Assembly (NCBI GenBank): GCA_009838515.1
Contig: VXRL01000031.1
Location: 100,773-164,772, forward strand
Reading direction: 5' to 3'
Origin: Terriglobia bacterium
Lineage (GTDB): Bacteria > Acidobacteriota > Terriglobia > Bryobacterales > UBA6623
Length of the DNA stretch: 64,000 bases
In this document: positions 51,007-59,783 of the stretch, piece after piece
Layout: the number at the start of each line of letters is the position of its first letter
Numbering within the stretch: position 1 is the stretch's first letter
The notes under the pieces: generated by a model
What the model saw: only the letters and a program-made list of their open reading frames with translations
Database searches by the model: none
Told to the model about the DNA's origin: nothing
Program-made: the position numbers and the translations under genes

Positions 51007-51441
51007 ATGTCGAACAAGACGTACGTCCCCAAAGCGTCCGAGCTGACCCATGACTGGTACGTCATGGACGCCGAAGACAAGCCCTTGGGCCGCCTGGCTA
51101 CCCAAGCCGCGACGCTGCTGCGGGGCAAGCACAAGCCTAACTTCACGCCGTTCATGAAGACCGGCGACTTCGTCGTTGTCGTCAACGCCGAAAAAGTCTG
51201 CCTGACCGGCAAGAAGGAGACGGACAAGATCTACTACCGGCACACCGGTTACCCGGGTGGAATCAGGCAGGAGACCGCCAAGGAGGTGCGCGAGAAGCAC
51301 CCCGAGCGCCTGGTCGAGCGCGCGGTGGCGGGCATGCTGCCGAAGAACAAGCTCGGGCGGCAGCTGAAGTCGCGGCTCAAGGTGTACGCCGGTGCTGACC
51401 ATCCGCATCAGGCGCAGCAGCCGAAGCCGTGGACTTTTTAG
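51007..51441 (+). CDS. rplM: 50S ribosomal protein L13
   Basis: The 144-residue large-subunit protein has hallmark segments [66 protein letters not shown] and [13 protein letters not shown]. The frame is open from 50833, but ATG 51007 gives the standard N-terminus; the longer version would include the promoter and leader hairpin. rpsI follows, the universal L13-S9 pair. Confidence 0.97.
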   Translation: MSNKTYVPKASELTHDWYVMDAEDKPLGRLATQAATLLRGKHKPNFTPFMKTGDFVVVVNAEKVCLTGKKETDKIYYRHTGYPGGIRQETAKEVREKHPERLVERAVAGMLPKNKLGRQLKSRLKVYAGADHPHQAQQPKPWTF

Positions 51442-51480
51442 GCGGCTGTGGCGGAGCCAGCAGGAACAGGAGTCATCGTT

Positions 51481-51876
51481 TTGCCGAATCAAACACAGTG
51501 GTTGGGGACGGGCCGGCGCAAGAGCGCCGTCGCCCGCGTCTTCCTGCGACCGGGGGCGGGCAAGATCCAGATCAACGATCAATCGCCGGAGCAGTACTTC
51601 CCGACCGAGTCCCTCAAGGCCAAGGTGCGCCAGCCGCTGTTGGCAAGCGAGACGGATGGCAAGTTCGACGCGCTGATTCTGGTCCACGGCGGCGGCAAGT
51701 CGGGCCAGGCTGACGCCGTCCGCTTGGGCATCGCCCGCGCCCTGCAGGAGTTCAACAGCGAGTTGCGGCCGCTGCTCAAGAAGGGCGGCTACCTGACTCG
51801 CGATCCGCGCAAGCACGAGCGCAAGAAGTACGGCAGGCCCGGCGCTCGCAAGCGGTTCCAATACTCGAAGCGCTAG
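51481..51876 (+). CDS. rpsI: 30S ribosomal protein S9
   Basis: S9 lines the ribosomal P site with its C-terminal tail. [52 protein letters not shown] and the terminal FQYSKR (with the universally conserved C-terminal Lys-Arg) are present. I choose TTG 51481: AGGAG lies 8 nt upstream and the product is 131 residues, the normal size. GTG 51448 would add 11 residues ([11 protein letters not shown]) without a good ribosome site. Confidence 0.95.
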   Translation: MPNQTQWLGTGRRKSAVARVFLRPGAGKIQINDQSPEQYFPTESLKAKVRQPLLASETDGKFDALILVHGGGKSGQADAVRLGIARALQEFNSELRPLLKKGGYLTRDPRKHERKKYGRPGARKRFQYSKR

Positions 51877-51998
51877 TTGGGGATCGAATCAAGCTCAGAT
51901 AGCGTCCGTGGCCAAATCCTGCTTGGAAGGTCCCGGTCGTTCGGGGCGGCTTGTAGCAAGCTGCCGTAGACCCGCGCACAGCCGTCAACGGAGGTACC

Positions 51999-52778
51999 GT
52001 GCCGCAAATCACCATGAAGGAATTGCTCGAAGCCGGCGTTCATTTCGGGCACCAGACCAGGCACTGGAACCCGAGGATGAAGGAGTTCATCTTCGGCGAA
52101 CGCAACAACATCCATATCATTGACCTGCAGAAGACCCTGAAGAATTTCAAGGAGGCGCTGCAGTTCATCGGCGAGCAGGCCGCCCTGGGCAAGACGATGC
52201 TCTTCGTCGGCACCAAGCGCCAGGCCCAGGAGGCGGTGGCCGAGGAGGCCCGTCGCTGCGGCATGTACTTCGTCAACCATCGCTGGCTTGGCGGGTTGCT
52301 GACCAACTGGGTCACGGTGCAAAAGTCGCTCGACCGCTATAAGGAGCTCCAGCGGCTCGCGGAAGAAGAAGGCTACGAGGGGCGCAGCAAGAAAGAGATC
52401 TCGCGCCTTGAGCGTGAGCGCAAGGCGCTGGCGGCCAATATCGCGGGCATCAAGGACATGCCGGGCCTGCCGGACATGGTCTTCATCATCGACACGCGCA
52501 AGGAGGAGATCGCCGTGCACGAGGCGCGGAAGCTCAACATCCCTGTGATCGCGGTTGTCGACACGAACTCCAACCCGGACGAGGTGGACTACGTGATCCC
52601 TGGCAACGACGACGCTCTGCGGTCGATTTCGCTGTTCGCCAACAGGGTGTCCGAAGCGGTCCTGGAAGGCAGGGCCACCATCCCGCCGCCCGAGGACGAG
52701 CCGGCCGGCGATGAAAACGACGATTCGGCCGGAACGCTGGTGGACGACGGCGCCGGCGCATCCTCGGTCGGCGAGTAG
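51999..52778 (+). CDS. rpsB: 30S ribosomal protein S2
   Basis: Small-subunit protein with the standard S2 segments: [51 protein letters not shown], and [28 protein letters not shown]. At 259 residues it has a C-terminal acidic tail ([10 protein letters not shown]). Start is GTG 51999 with GGAGG 4 nt upstream. The 122-bp gap after rpsI may hold a promoter or leader, but I saw no clear element. It begins the rpsB-tsf-pyrH-frr group. Confidence 0.96.
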   Translation: MPQITMKELLEAGVHFGHQTRHWNPRMKEFIFGERNNIHIIDLQKTLKNFKEALQFIGEQAALGKTMLFVGTKRQAQEAVAEEARRCGMYFVNHRWLGGLLTNWVTVQKSLDRYKELQRLAEEEGYEGRSKKEISRLERERKALAANIAGIKDMPGLPDMVFIIDTRKEEIAVHEARKLNIPVIAVVDTNSNPDEVDYVIPGNDDALRSISLFANRVSEAVLEGRATIPPPEDEPAGDENDDSAGTLVDDGAGASSVGE

Positions 52779-52827
52779 GCGCCGGCCAGGCCGGTCTCGG
52801 CGGAGGATTCTCGAGGGGAGGCATGCA

Positions 52828-53430
52828 ATGGCGGAAGTTAGCGCAAAGCTAGTCAAGGAACTGCGCGACAAGAGCGGCGCGGGTTTCATGGAGTGCAAGA
52901 AGGCACTGGTCGATGCCGGCGGCGATCTCGCTGCTGCCGAGATCGCCCTGCGCAAGCGCGGCGTGGCGATCGCCCAGAAGAAGAGCGGCCGGGCTGCTAA
53001 CGAGGGTGTGGTCGGCAGCTACATCCATGCCGGCGCGAAGCTCGGCGTGCTTGTCGAAGTGAACTGCGAATCGGATTTCGTGGCGCGCACGGACGACTTC
53101 CAGCAACTCGTCAAGGACATTGCGATGCAGATCGCGGCCGCCGACCCGAAGTACATCACTCGCGAGCAGGTGCCGGCGGAGACCGTGGACAAGGAGCGCC
53201 AGATCCAGCGCGACCGCGCCTTGCAGGAAGGCAAGGCTGCGGCCGTTGTCGATCGGATTGTCGATGGCCGCATGGGCAAGTTCTACGAGGAGATTGTGCT
53301 GGTGGACCAGCCGTTCGTGAAGGATCCTTCCACGACCATCGGCAGCTTGCTCCAGACCAATATCGCCAAGCTGGGCGAGAACATGGCCATCCGGCGCTTT
53401 CAGCGCTTCAAGGTCGGCGAGGACTCCTAG
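52828..53430 (+). CDS. tsf: elongation factor Ts
   Basis: Guanine nucleotide exchange factor for EF-Tu. It has the N-terminal UBA-like domain (AKLVKELRDKSGAGFMECKKAL) and a core with VEVNCESDFVARTDDFQ. At 200 residues it is the short form, with one of the two core subdomains found in E. coli Ts (283) reduced, as in Thermus-type factors. AGGGGAGG lies upstream of ATG 52828; the frame open from 52711 lies within rpsB. Confidence 0.95.
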   Translation: MAEVSAKLVKELRDKSGAGFMECKKALVDAGGDLAAAEIALRKRGVAIAQKKSGRAANEGVVGSYIHAGAKLGVLVEVNCESDFVARTDDFQQLVKDIAMQIAAADPKYITREQVPAETVDKERQIQRDRALQEGKAAAVVDRIVDGRMGKFYEEIVLVDQPFVKDPSTTIGSLLQTNIAKLGENMAIRRFQRFKVGEDS

Positions 53431-53465
53431 GGCCGAGCCAACAAGAGCCGTACCTTCAGCCGGGC

Positions 53466-53471
53466 TATCAT
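53466..53471 (+). promoter_or_regulatory. possible -10 element TATCAT ahead of pyrH
   Basis: TATCAT in the 56-bp gap after tsf would start transcription about 8 nt before the pyrH ATG. The -35 is weak. Confidence 0.35.
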
Positions 53472-53486
53472 GGGGCCGCCCTGACC

Positions 53487-54194
53487 ATGCACAAGCCGCG
53501 CCGAGTCCTGTTCAAACTGTCGGGCGAAATGCTTGCCGGCCCCGACGCTTGCGGCATTGCCCATGCCCGCTTGGCTTGGCTCGCCGGCGAGATCGCCTCG
53601 GCGCGCTCCGAAGGTGCTGAGGTTGCTTTGGTGCTCGGCGCGGGCAATTTCGTGCGCGGGGCGGCGCTCGCGGGAGCCGGTATCGAGCGCACGACCGCCG
53701 ACCACATGGGCATGCTAGCCACGTTGATCAACTCGCTGGCCCTGGCCGAGGCCCTTCGCACAGCGGGGGTCCCGAGCAAGGTGCTGAGCTCCGTTCCATG
53801 TTCCGCTGTGGCCGAAGCCTACGGTCGCGCGGCGGCCGTCGCAGCCATGAGGCGGGGGGAGGCCGTCGTGCTGGCCGGTGGCACGGGCAATCCATACTTC
53901 ACCACCGACACCGCCGCGTCCCTGCGCGCGGTCGAAATCGGGGCTGACGTGCTGGCCAAGGGTACGAAGGTCGGGGGGGTCTACGACAAGGATCCCGCGC
54001 TGCACTCCGATGCGAGGGTGTTCGAAACCGTGTCGTACGATCAAGTGCTCGCTGAAAGGTTGGCGGTGATGGATGCCACGGCGGTAGCAATGTGCCGCGA
54101 CCACTCGCTGAAGGTGCTGGTCTTCGGGCTGGACGAAGAGGGGGTCTTGGCACGCGTGGCGCGTGGCGAGACTCCCGGCACGCTGATGTCCTAG
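53487..54194 (+). CDS. pyrH: UMP kinase
   Basis: Phosphorylates UMP to UDP in pyrimidine synthesis; hexameric amino-acid-kinase fold. VLFKLSGEML, LVLGAGNFVRGA, RTTADHMGMLATLINSLAL, VVLAGGTGNPYFTTDTAASLRA and GTKVGGVYDKDP are family motifs. Length 235 is typical. The usual GGGN reads GAGN here (GAGNFVRG), a small change in the nucleotide-binding loop. It is part of the rpsB-tsf-pyrH-frr group. Confidence 0.95.
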   Translation: MHKPRRVLFKLSGEMLAGPDACGIAHARLAWLAGEIASARSEGAEVALVLGAGNFVRGAALAGAGIERTTADHMGMLATLINSLALAEALRTAGVPSKVLSSVPCSAVAEAYGRAAAVAAMRRGEAVVLAGGTGNPYFTTDTAASLRAVEIGADVLAKGTKVGGVYDKDPALHSDARVFETVSYDQVLAERLAVMDATAVAMCRDHSLKVLVFGLDEEGVLARVARGETPGTLMS

Positions 54195-54221
54195 GCTGTA
54201 TGGAACAAAGGGGAGAAGCGC

Positions 54222-54803
54222 ATGACCCACATCCACGGAGAGAACGTCGCCGAGGTCAACACCGAGGCAGGCGCGCGGATGGAGAAGTCGGTCCAAGACC
54301 TTTCCCGTGCAATGTCCACCATTCGCACCGGGCGCGCCTCGATCGCTTTGCTAGATCCGATCAAGGTCGACTACTACGGCACGCCCACGCCGCTGAGCCA
54401 GATGGCGACCTTGGCCACACCGAATCCGACGACCCTCACGATCCAGCCATGGGACATCACGCAGCTGGGTGCCATCGAAAAGGCCATTCAGGTGTCCGAC
54501 TTGGGCATCAATCCGGCCAATGACGGCAAGATCATCCGCTTGGCCGTGCCGCCCCTGACCACGGAGCGCCGCCAGGATCTCGTCAAGCGGCTCCACGATG
54601 TCGTCGAACAGCACCGGGTGGCCGTGCGCAACATCCGCCGCGATGCCAACGAAGCTATCAAGCAGCTCGAAAAGGGCAAGGCCATCTCGGAGGACGAGGG
54701 CAAGCGCGGCCATGAGCTGATCCAAAAGACCACCGATGGCGCAGTCAAGCGCATCAATGCGGCGGGAGCAGCGAAGGAAAAGGAGATCCTCGAGATCGGG
54801 TAG
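54222..54803 (+). CDS. frr: ribosome recycling factor
   Basis: Splits post-termination ribosomes with EF-G. Typical segments are MEKSVQDLSRAMSTIRTGRAS, VDYYGTPTPLSQMATL, QPWDITQLGAIEKAI, NDGKIIRLAVPPLTTERRQDL and VRNIRRDANEAIK. Length 193 is close to the usual 185, with about 14 extra N-terminal residues. GGGGAG precedes the ATG. It follows pyrH at 27 bp. Confidence 0.96.
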   Translation: MTHIHGENVAEVNTEAGARMEKSVQDLSRAMSTIRTGRASIALLDPIKVDYYGTPTPLSQMATLATPNPTTLTIQPWDITQLGAIEKAIQVSDLGINPANDGKIIRLAVPPLTTERRQDLVKRLHDVVEQHRVAVRNIRRDANEAIKQLEKGKAISEDEGKRGHELIQKTTDGAVKRINAAGAAKEKEILEIG

Positions 54804-54837
54804 GCGCCTCCCGCTTGGGCCCGCATGGAGGCGGAAC

Positions 54838-55476
54838 ATGGATGTGCGGCTGAGGTCGGCGGTTCTTGCCGATTTTCCGGTGGTCTATCCGATCATCGAT
54901 TCGGATGCCGCGAGAGCCGCCGGGAGCGACGCTGCACAAGTGGCGGGCGCTCTGGCGAGAGCGGGTGCGCGAATCGTGCAGTACCGGCACAAGGGCGAGT
55001 TCGGGCGGCGGCAGTTCGAAGAAGCCCGCGCTGCCGGCGAGATCCTGCGCCGGGCCGGGGTCGCTTTCGTGGTCAATGACCGGGCCGACATCGCGCTGGC
55101 CTTGGGGGCCGACGGCGTCCATGTCGGGCAAGACGACCTGCCGCCTGCCGACGTGCGCCGGCTGGTCGGTTCGGACATCCTGCTGGGATACTCGACGCAC
55201 AATGCCGGCCAACTCTCGGACGACGCGTGCCGGTGGGCGGACTACCTGGCGATCGGTCCGGTCTTCCGGACGTCGAGCAAGCAGAACCCGGACCCGGTGG
55301 TCGGAATCGAGGGCGTACGCGAGGCGCGTTCAATGACGGCCAAGCCGTTGGTCGCGATCGGGGGCATTACGCTTGCCAACGCGAGCGAGGTCCTGGCGGC
55401 TGGAGCGGACGGCGTTTCGGCGATTTCCGGCATCACGCCCTGCAACATGGCTCAGTGGATGCGGCTGCGCTGTTGA
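54838..55476 (+). CDS. thiE: thiamine-phosphate synthase
   Basis: TIM-barrel enzyme joining HMP-PP and thiazole phosphate to thiamine phosphate. Expected segments are visible: VQYRHKG (normally QxRxK), FVVNDRADIALALGADGVHVGQDDLP, GYSTHNAGQL, DYLAIGPVFRTSSK (pyrophosphate loop) and LVAIGGITLANASEVLAAGADGVSAISGI. Length 212 is normal. Start ATG 54838 has GGAGG upstream; a frame from 54736 lies inside frr. No other thiamine gene is nearby and no TPP riboswitch was seen. Confidence 0.93.
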   Translation: MDVRLRSAVLADFPVVYPIIDSDAARAAGSDAAQVAGALARAGARIVQYRHKGEFGRRQFEEARAAGEILRRAGVAFVVNDRADIALALGADGVHVGQDDLPPADVRRLVGSDILLGYSTHNAGQLSDDACRWADYLAIGPVFRTSSKQNPDPVVGIEGVREARSMTAKPLVAIGGITLANASEVLAAGADGVSAISGITPCNMAQWMRLRC

Positions 55477-55552
55477 GCGGGCAGCGGTTCGCTGGCTACT
55501 GCGCGGCGGACGAGGGTTATCCGGCTCGCCGGCCAGCTGTGCTGCCGCTCGC

Positions 55553-55581
55553 TTCGAGGCTGCCCAAGTCGGCACTAGAAT
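55553..55581 (+). promoter_or_regulatory. promoter of alaS
   Basis: TTCGAG (55553-55558) and TAGAAT (55576-55581) are 17 bp apart. The transcript would begin near 55588, with a leader of about 34 nt before ATG 55622. Confidence 0.5.
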
Positions 55582-55621
55582 GGGAGTCTGCCCCGAGTCG
55601 TGGGGCTCGGCCCTTTCCTCC

Positions 55622-58270
55622 ATGACTGGCGAAGAAATCCGCGAGCAGTTCCTGCACTACTTCGAGACGAAGGGGCACCGGAGGGTGCCCAGCTCATCGC
55701 TGGTGCCGGCAAACGACCCGACGCTGCTGTTCGCCAACGCCGGGATGAACCAGTTCAAAGATGTATTCACCGGCGACGAGCGACGCCCGTACGCGCGCGC
55801 GACCACCTCGCAGAAGTGCGTCCGCGCGGGCGGCAAGCATAACGATCTCGAGAACGTGGGCCGCACGCGGCGACACCACACGTTCTTCGAGATGCTGGGC
55901 AACTTTTCGTTCGGGGACTACTTCAAGGAAGACGCGATCCGTTTCGCCTGGGAACTAATCACGGAGGTCTACGGGCTGCCCAGGGACCGGCTGTATGTCA
56001 CCGTTTTCCGCGATGACGACGATGCCGAGCGGCTCTGGACGAAGGTCGCGGGAGTGCCGTTGGACCGCATCAAGCGGTGCGACGAGAAAGACAACTTCTG
56101 GCAGATGGGCGACACCGGACCCTGCGGTCCGTGCTCGGAGATCTTCTACGACTACGGCCCCGAGGGCCTCGAGCCGGGCGAGCCGGATGACCCGTTCCCG
56201 GCAGACGTGTCTCGCTACGTCGAGATCTGGAATCTCGTCTTCATGCAGTTCAACCGCGACGAGCAAGGCAAGCTTCACCCCCTGCCCAGGCCATCGATCG
56301 ACACCGGCATGGGCTTGGAGCGGACAGCTGCCGTGCTGCAGGGCAAGCTCTCCAACTTCGACACCGACCTCTTCCAGCCAGTCATCCATCGCGCCGGGGA
56401 GTTGCTGGGCATCCGCTACGGAGCCGATCCTGCCACGGACACTACGCTGCGGATCGTGGCCGACCACAGCCGCTCCGCGGCGTTCTTGGTGCATGACGAC
56501 GTGATGCCCGCCAACGAGGGCAGGGGGTACGTACTGCGCAAGATCATCCGCAGGGCGCTCCGCCACGCTCGGCTGGCCGGCTCGGGAGGGCCGTTCCTGC
56601 ATCAGATGACAGGTTTCGTCGCCGAGATGATGCGGTCGGCCTATCCAGAGATGCAAGAGTCGTCCGGGCGTGTCGCACGGATCGTGCGCGATGAGGAACT
56701 GCGCTACGAGCGCAACTTCGCGGTGGCCGAGCGGGAGTTCGAGAGTGCGCTCGAGAAGCTCGAGAACGGCATGATTCCAGGCGCGGTGGCCTTCCGGTTG
56801 TACGACACGTTCGGGTTGTCGATGGACGAGCAGCAGGAGATGGCGCGGGAGCGCGACCTCAAGATCGACCTGCGGGGCTTCGAGTCCGAGATGGCTGGCC
56901 AGCGGGCGCGCGCCCGCTCCAGTTGGAAGGGTCCTGCCAAGGGCGATGCGGCTGCTACGCCTGCTCTGATCGATCTCTCCCAGCGCTGCAAGACAGTCTT
57001 TGTGGGCTACGACCGGACCAGTGACGAGGAGCTGCGCGTGGTCGGGCTGTTGCGGAACGGGGGGGCCGTCGAAGTGGCCGAGGCTGGCTCGCGAGCCGAA
57101 GTAGTCCTGGAACGGACTCCGTTCTATGCGGAAGCCGGAGGACAGGTCGGTGATCGCGGCGTGCTCACGCGGGGGTCGGAGACGGTTGCCGCAGTCTCGG
57201 ACGTGCAAGCGCCGGTGCGCGGGACCAGCGTGCATCGCGTCGAGGTCTTGCGCGACATAGCGCTCGGTGACATGCTTGCCGGTCGCGTGGATGAATCGAG
57301 CCGCGACGCGGCCCGCCGCAACCACACCGCCACGCACCTGATGCACGCTGCGCTGCGAAGGGTGTTGGGCACTCATGTCAAGCAGGCCGGAAGCGTCGTG
57401 GATCCCGAGCGGCTGCGCTTCGACATCACGCATTACGCTCCGATCGAGGCCCGGGAACTCGAGGAAGTCGAGGACTTGGTCAACGAGCACGTTCTGCGCG
57501 ACAGCGAGGTTGTCACAGAGGTGAAGGATTTAGATGTGGCGGTGCGCGAAGGCGCGATGGCTCTGTTCGGAGAGAAGTACCTCGACAGAGTCCGGGTTGT
57601 CAGCGTGGGCGACTTCAGCGTGGAGCTTTGCGGCGGCACCCATGTCGCGCGCACCGGCGAGATTGGCGTGTTCAAGGTGGTCAGCGAGACCAGCAGCGCC
57701 GCCGGCGTGCGGCGGATCGAGGCGATTTCCGGCACCGGCGCCTTCGGGCACTTCCGCGAGGCCACCGGCAGCGTGCAGCAGCTAACGGCGCTGCTCAGGG
57801 TTCAGGATGACGGGCTGGCGTCGGCTGTCGAACGGCTGATGGCCGAACGACGCCGACAGGATCGCGAGATCGCCGGGCTGAAGGCGAAGCTGGCGAGGAC
57901 GAGCGTGGGCGACTTGCTCGCCCAGGCGCGCGATGTCGGCGGCCTGAAGGTGCTCGCGGCAAAGCTGGACGGTGTGGAGCGCGAGCAGCTGCGCCTGCTG
58001 GCCGACGCCGTCCGCCAAAAAATGGGCTCTGGCTTGGTGGTCTTCGGAACTGTCAAGGACGGGCGCGTCGCGCTGATTTCGGCGGCCACCAAGGATATTG
58101 CGGGGACACGGGTCCATGCGGGCCGCATAGTCTCTGCCGTTGCGAAGCTGGTCGGCGGAGGCGGGGGCGGGCGTCCAGACATGGCCGAAGCCGGTGGCAA
58201 GAACCCCGAGTCGCTAGCAGGTGCGTTGGAGCGAGTTTACGAAATCGTGGGCGAGGGCGCCGCCCAATGA
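55622..58270 (+). CDS. alaS: alanyl-tRNA synthetase
   Basis: Class II synthetase of 882 residues. The catalytic domain begins MTGEEIREQFLHYFETKGH and contains NAGMNQFKDVFTGDE, KHNDLENVGRTRRHHTFFEMLGNFSFGDYF and IDTGMGLERTAAVLQG. The editing domain zinc site is HTATHLMHAAL plus CGGTHVARTGEIG. A C-terminal C-Ala domain ends with GGGGGGRPDMAEAGGK. The frame is open from 55373, inside thiE, and the longer version is rejected because ATG 55622 gives the standard N-terminus. It is preceded by its own promoter. Confidence 0.97.
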   Translation: MTGEEIREQFLHYFETKGHRRVPSSSLVPANDPTLLFANAGMNQFKDVFTGDERRPYARATTSQKCVRAGGKHNDLENVGRTRRHHTFFEMLGNFSFGDYFKEDAIRFAWELITEVYGLPRDRLYVTVFRDDDDAERLWTKVAGVPLDRIKRCDEKDNFWQMGDTGPCGPCSEIFYDYGPEGLEPGEPDDPFPADVSRYVEIWNLVFMQFNRDEQGKLHPLPRPSIDTGMGLERTAAVLQGKLSNFDTDLFQPVIHRAGELLGIRYGADPATDTTLRIVADHSRSAAFLVHDDVMPANEGRGYVLRKIIRRALRHARLAGSGGPFLHQMTGFVAEMMRSAYPEMQESSGRVARIVRDEELRYERNFAVAEREFESALEKLENGMIPGAVAFRLYDTFGLSMDEQQEMARERDLKIDLRGFESEMAGQRARARSSWKGPAKGDAAATPALIDLSQRCKTVFVGYDRTSDEELRVVGLLRNGGAVEVAEAGSRAEVVLERTPFYAEAGGQVGDRGVLTRGSETVAAVSDVQAPVRGTSVHRVEVLRDIALGDMLAGRVDESSRDAARRNHTATHLMHAALRRVLGTHVKQAGSVVDPERLRFDITHYAPIEARELEEVEDLVNEHVLRDSEVVTEVKDLDVAVREGAMALFGEKYLDRVRVVSVGDFSVELCGGTHVARTGEIGVFKVVSETSSAAGVRRIEAISGTGAFGHFREATGSVQQLTALLRVQDDGLASAVERLMAERRRQDREIAGLKAKLARTSVGDLLAQARDVGGLKVLAAKLDGVEREQLRLLADAVRQKMGSGLVVFGTVKDGRVALISAATKDIAGTRVHAGRIVSAVAKLVGGGGGGRPDMAEAGGKNPESLAGALERVYEIVGEGAAQ

Positions 58271-58296
58271 GGGTCCTCTCCGAGCTGCCTGCGGGG

Positions 58297-59007
58297 CTAC
58301 TTTCGCCGAGGTCGGCTGGGACGCATTTCGACGCGACTGGCGAGGTTGCGACCGGGCGTCTTGAAGAGGTGTATCGCGGTGGATGCGATGGCTGCCGGGT
58401 CGAGCTTCCATTCCGCACCTTCGATTTCTGACCTGAACCCGGTCTGTACGCTGCCGGGCATGATCGTACTCACGCGGATATTCGAGTGGCGCAGGTCTAG
58501 CATCATCGCTTCAGTGAACCCGGCCAGTCCGAATTTGGACGCGTTGTAGGCCGCGCCGGTGGCGAACGGGTACTTGCCCGCCAAGCTGCCGATATTGAGA
58601 ATGAATCCTCCACCGCGCCGCTTCATGCGCGCCGCCGCCAGATGGGAGCAGTAGAACGGCCCGCTCAGGTTCGTGTCGATGACCTCTCGCCACAATTCGG
58701 GGGCGAGTTCGTCGACCGCGCCGAAATGACCGACGCCGGCGTTGTTTGCCAAGATGTCGACGTCGCCGAGCTCTTGGTCGACGAATGAGAAGAACTCCTC
58801 CACCTGTTCCCAGTGGCCTACATCGCACGGACGGCCGACGACCCGGCCCTCCCTGCCCAGAGATCGGATCGCAGCGGAGAGCGCGGCCGCGCTGCGGCCG
58901 CAAATGGCCACGCTAGCCCCTTCCGCCAGCAATGCCTCGGCGATGGAGTAGCCGATCCCCTTTGTCCCGCCCGTGACGATGGCACGCTGCCCCTTGAGGT
59001 CTGTCAT
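58297..59007 (-). CDS. short-chain dehydrogenase/reductase
   Basis: A 236-residue classical SDR. The Rossmann cofactor motif TGGTKGIG lies near residues 12-19, NNAG near 90, the catalytic Ser in LNIGSLAGK, and the YxxxK pair in AAYNASKFGL. The first loop has no acidic residue at the end of beta-2 (ICGRSAAAL), suggesting NADPH preference. The substrate is unknown; a 3-oxoacyl reductase-like role is possible. The frame is open upstream to 59253, but ATG 59007 starts the family-like N-terminus (LKGQRAIVTGG). It converges with alaS. Confidence 0.88.
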   Translation of the reverse strand: MTDLKGQRAIVTGGTKGIGYSIAEALLAEGASVAICGRSAAALSAAIRSLGREGRVVGRPCDVGHWEQVEEFFSFVDQELGDVDILANNAGVGHFGAVDELAPELWREVIDTNLSGPFYCSHLAAARMKRRGGGFILNIGSLAGKYPFATGAAYNASKFGLAGFTEAMMLDLRHSNIRVSTIMPGSVQTGFRSEIEGAEWKLDPAAIASTAIHLFKTPGRNLASRVEMRPSRPRRK

Positions 59008-59072
59008 CGGAGTGCGGCCGGAGGGACGAGCGTTGGTTCCGCGCCTATAGCAGCCAAGGCTCCAGCCTTCGA

Positions 59073-59078
59073 TACAAT
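59073..59078 (+). promoter_or_regulatory. possible -10 element TACAAT ahead of the GAF-like gene
   Basis: TACAAT lies 35 bp ahead of ATG 59114. No ribosome-binding site is visible before that ATG. The -35 is weak. Confidence 0.35.
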
Positions 59079-59113
59079 AGCATTTCGCGGATGGTGCCGC
59101 TCCCAGCCTCTTG

Positions 59114-59737
59114 ATGTCAGACTCAGAGACTCCCGCGGTCCGGGCAGAGATCATCGCCATCTGCCAAGAACACCTGGCCCGCTTGGGAGAGGAGGCCGGA
59201 CGGGTCGCCGAGGATCGCCTTGCGACCCTTGCATCGAAGACAGCCGCCGACACTGCCGCTCTGCTGGATCAAATCGCCGCCTCGACGCGGCGGATTCGTG
59301 CTGCGGGCGATGCCGCTGCAGTACTGGTCGAGCTCGCGGACTCGGTCGGCCAGCTCTGCGACCGTGCGGTGGTGCTCCTGAACGACGGCGATCGGCTGAC
59401 CGGATTTCGCGCGTCGGGCGGCGAATCTCCCGCCGAATCGACGGATCTGCGCCAGGTCTCGTTCGATCTCGCATCCGCCCCCGCCTTGGCTCATGCGGTG
59501 GAGACCAAGGACGCGATGGTCATCACAGGTGGCCAGCACAACGTGTCGCACCAGCTCGCTTCCAAGCTGGGCTATTCGGACGACACAGAGTTGCGGGCCG
59601 TGCCCTTGGTGCTGCGGGACACCGTGCTCGGGCTGGTGCTTGTAGACGGCGCAGCGGTTCGAGAATCGGCCATCGAGTCTCTCATCCTCACGGCGGAGGC
59701 TTGGATCGAGGCCCTGAATTCGCGCCCCAAGACTTGA
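59114..59737 (+). CDS. GAF-like domain protein, function unknown
   Basis: The 207-residue protein has a helical N-terminal half (about residues 1-80, CQEHLARLGEEAGRVAEDRLATL) and a C-terminal alpha/beta domain whose pattern (CDRAVVLLNDGDRLTGFRASG, then VPLVLRDTVLGLVLVDGA) resembles a GAF domain. No signal peptide, kinase or output domain is attached. An in-frame TTG at 59111 precedes the ATG. It may sense a small ligand or serve as a scaffold; I do not recognise a named family. It lies divergent from the SDR gene and 46 bp ahead of the lytic transglycosylase. Confidence 0.65.
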   Translation: MSDSETPAVRAEIIAICQEHLARLGEEAGRVAEDRLATLASKTAADTAALLDQIAASTRRIRAAGDAAAVLVELADSVGQLCDRAVVLLNDGDRLTGFRASGGESPAESTDLRQVSFDLASAPALAHAVETKDAMVITGGQHNVSHQLASKLGYSDDTELRAVPLVLRDTVLGLVLVDGAAVRESAIESLILTAEAWIEALNSRPKT

Positions 59738-59783
59738 TGCTCCGAAACATTGAATCCGCGCTCAGCAGTTCTTCGGCGGTTCC

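Noticed and set aside
54804..54837. A TPP riboswitch ahead of thiE
   Set aside because: The gap after frr is only 34 bp and contains nothing like the THI box; thiE follows frr directly.
55955..57490. A 511-codon open frame opposite alaS
   Set aside because: Antisense shadow in GC-rich DNA; alaS is certain.
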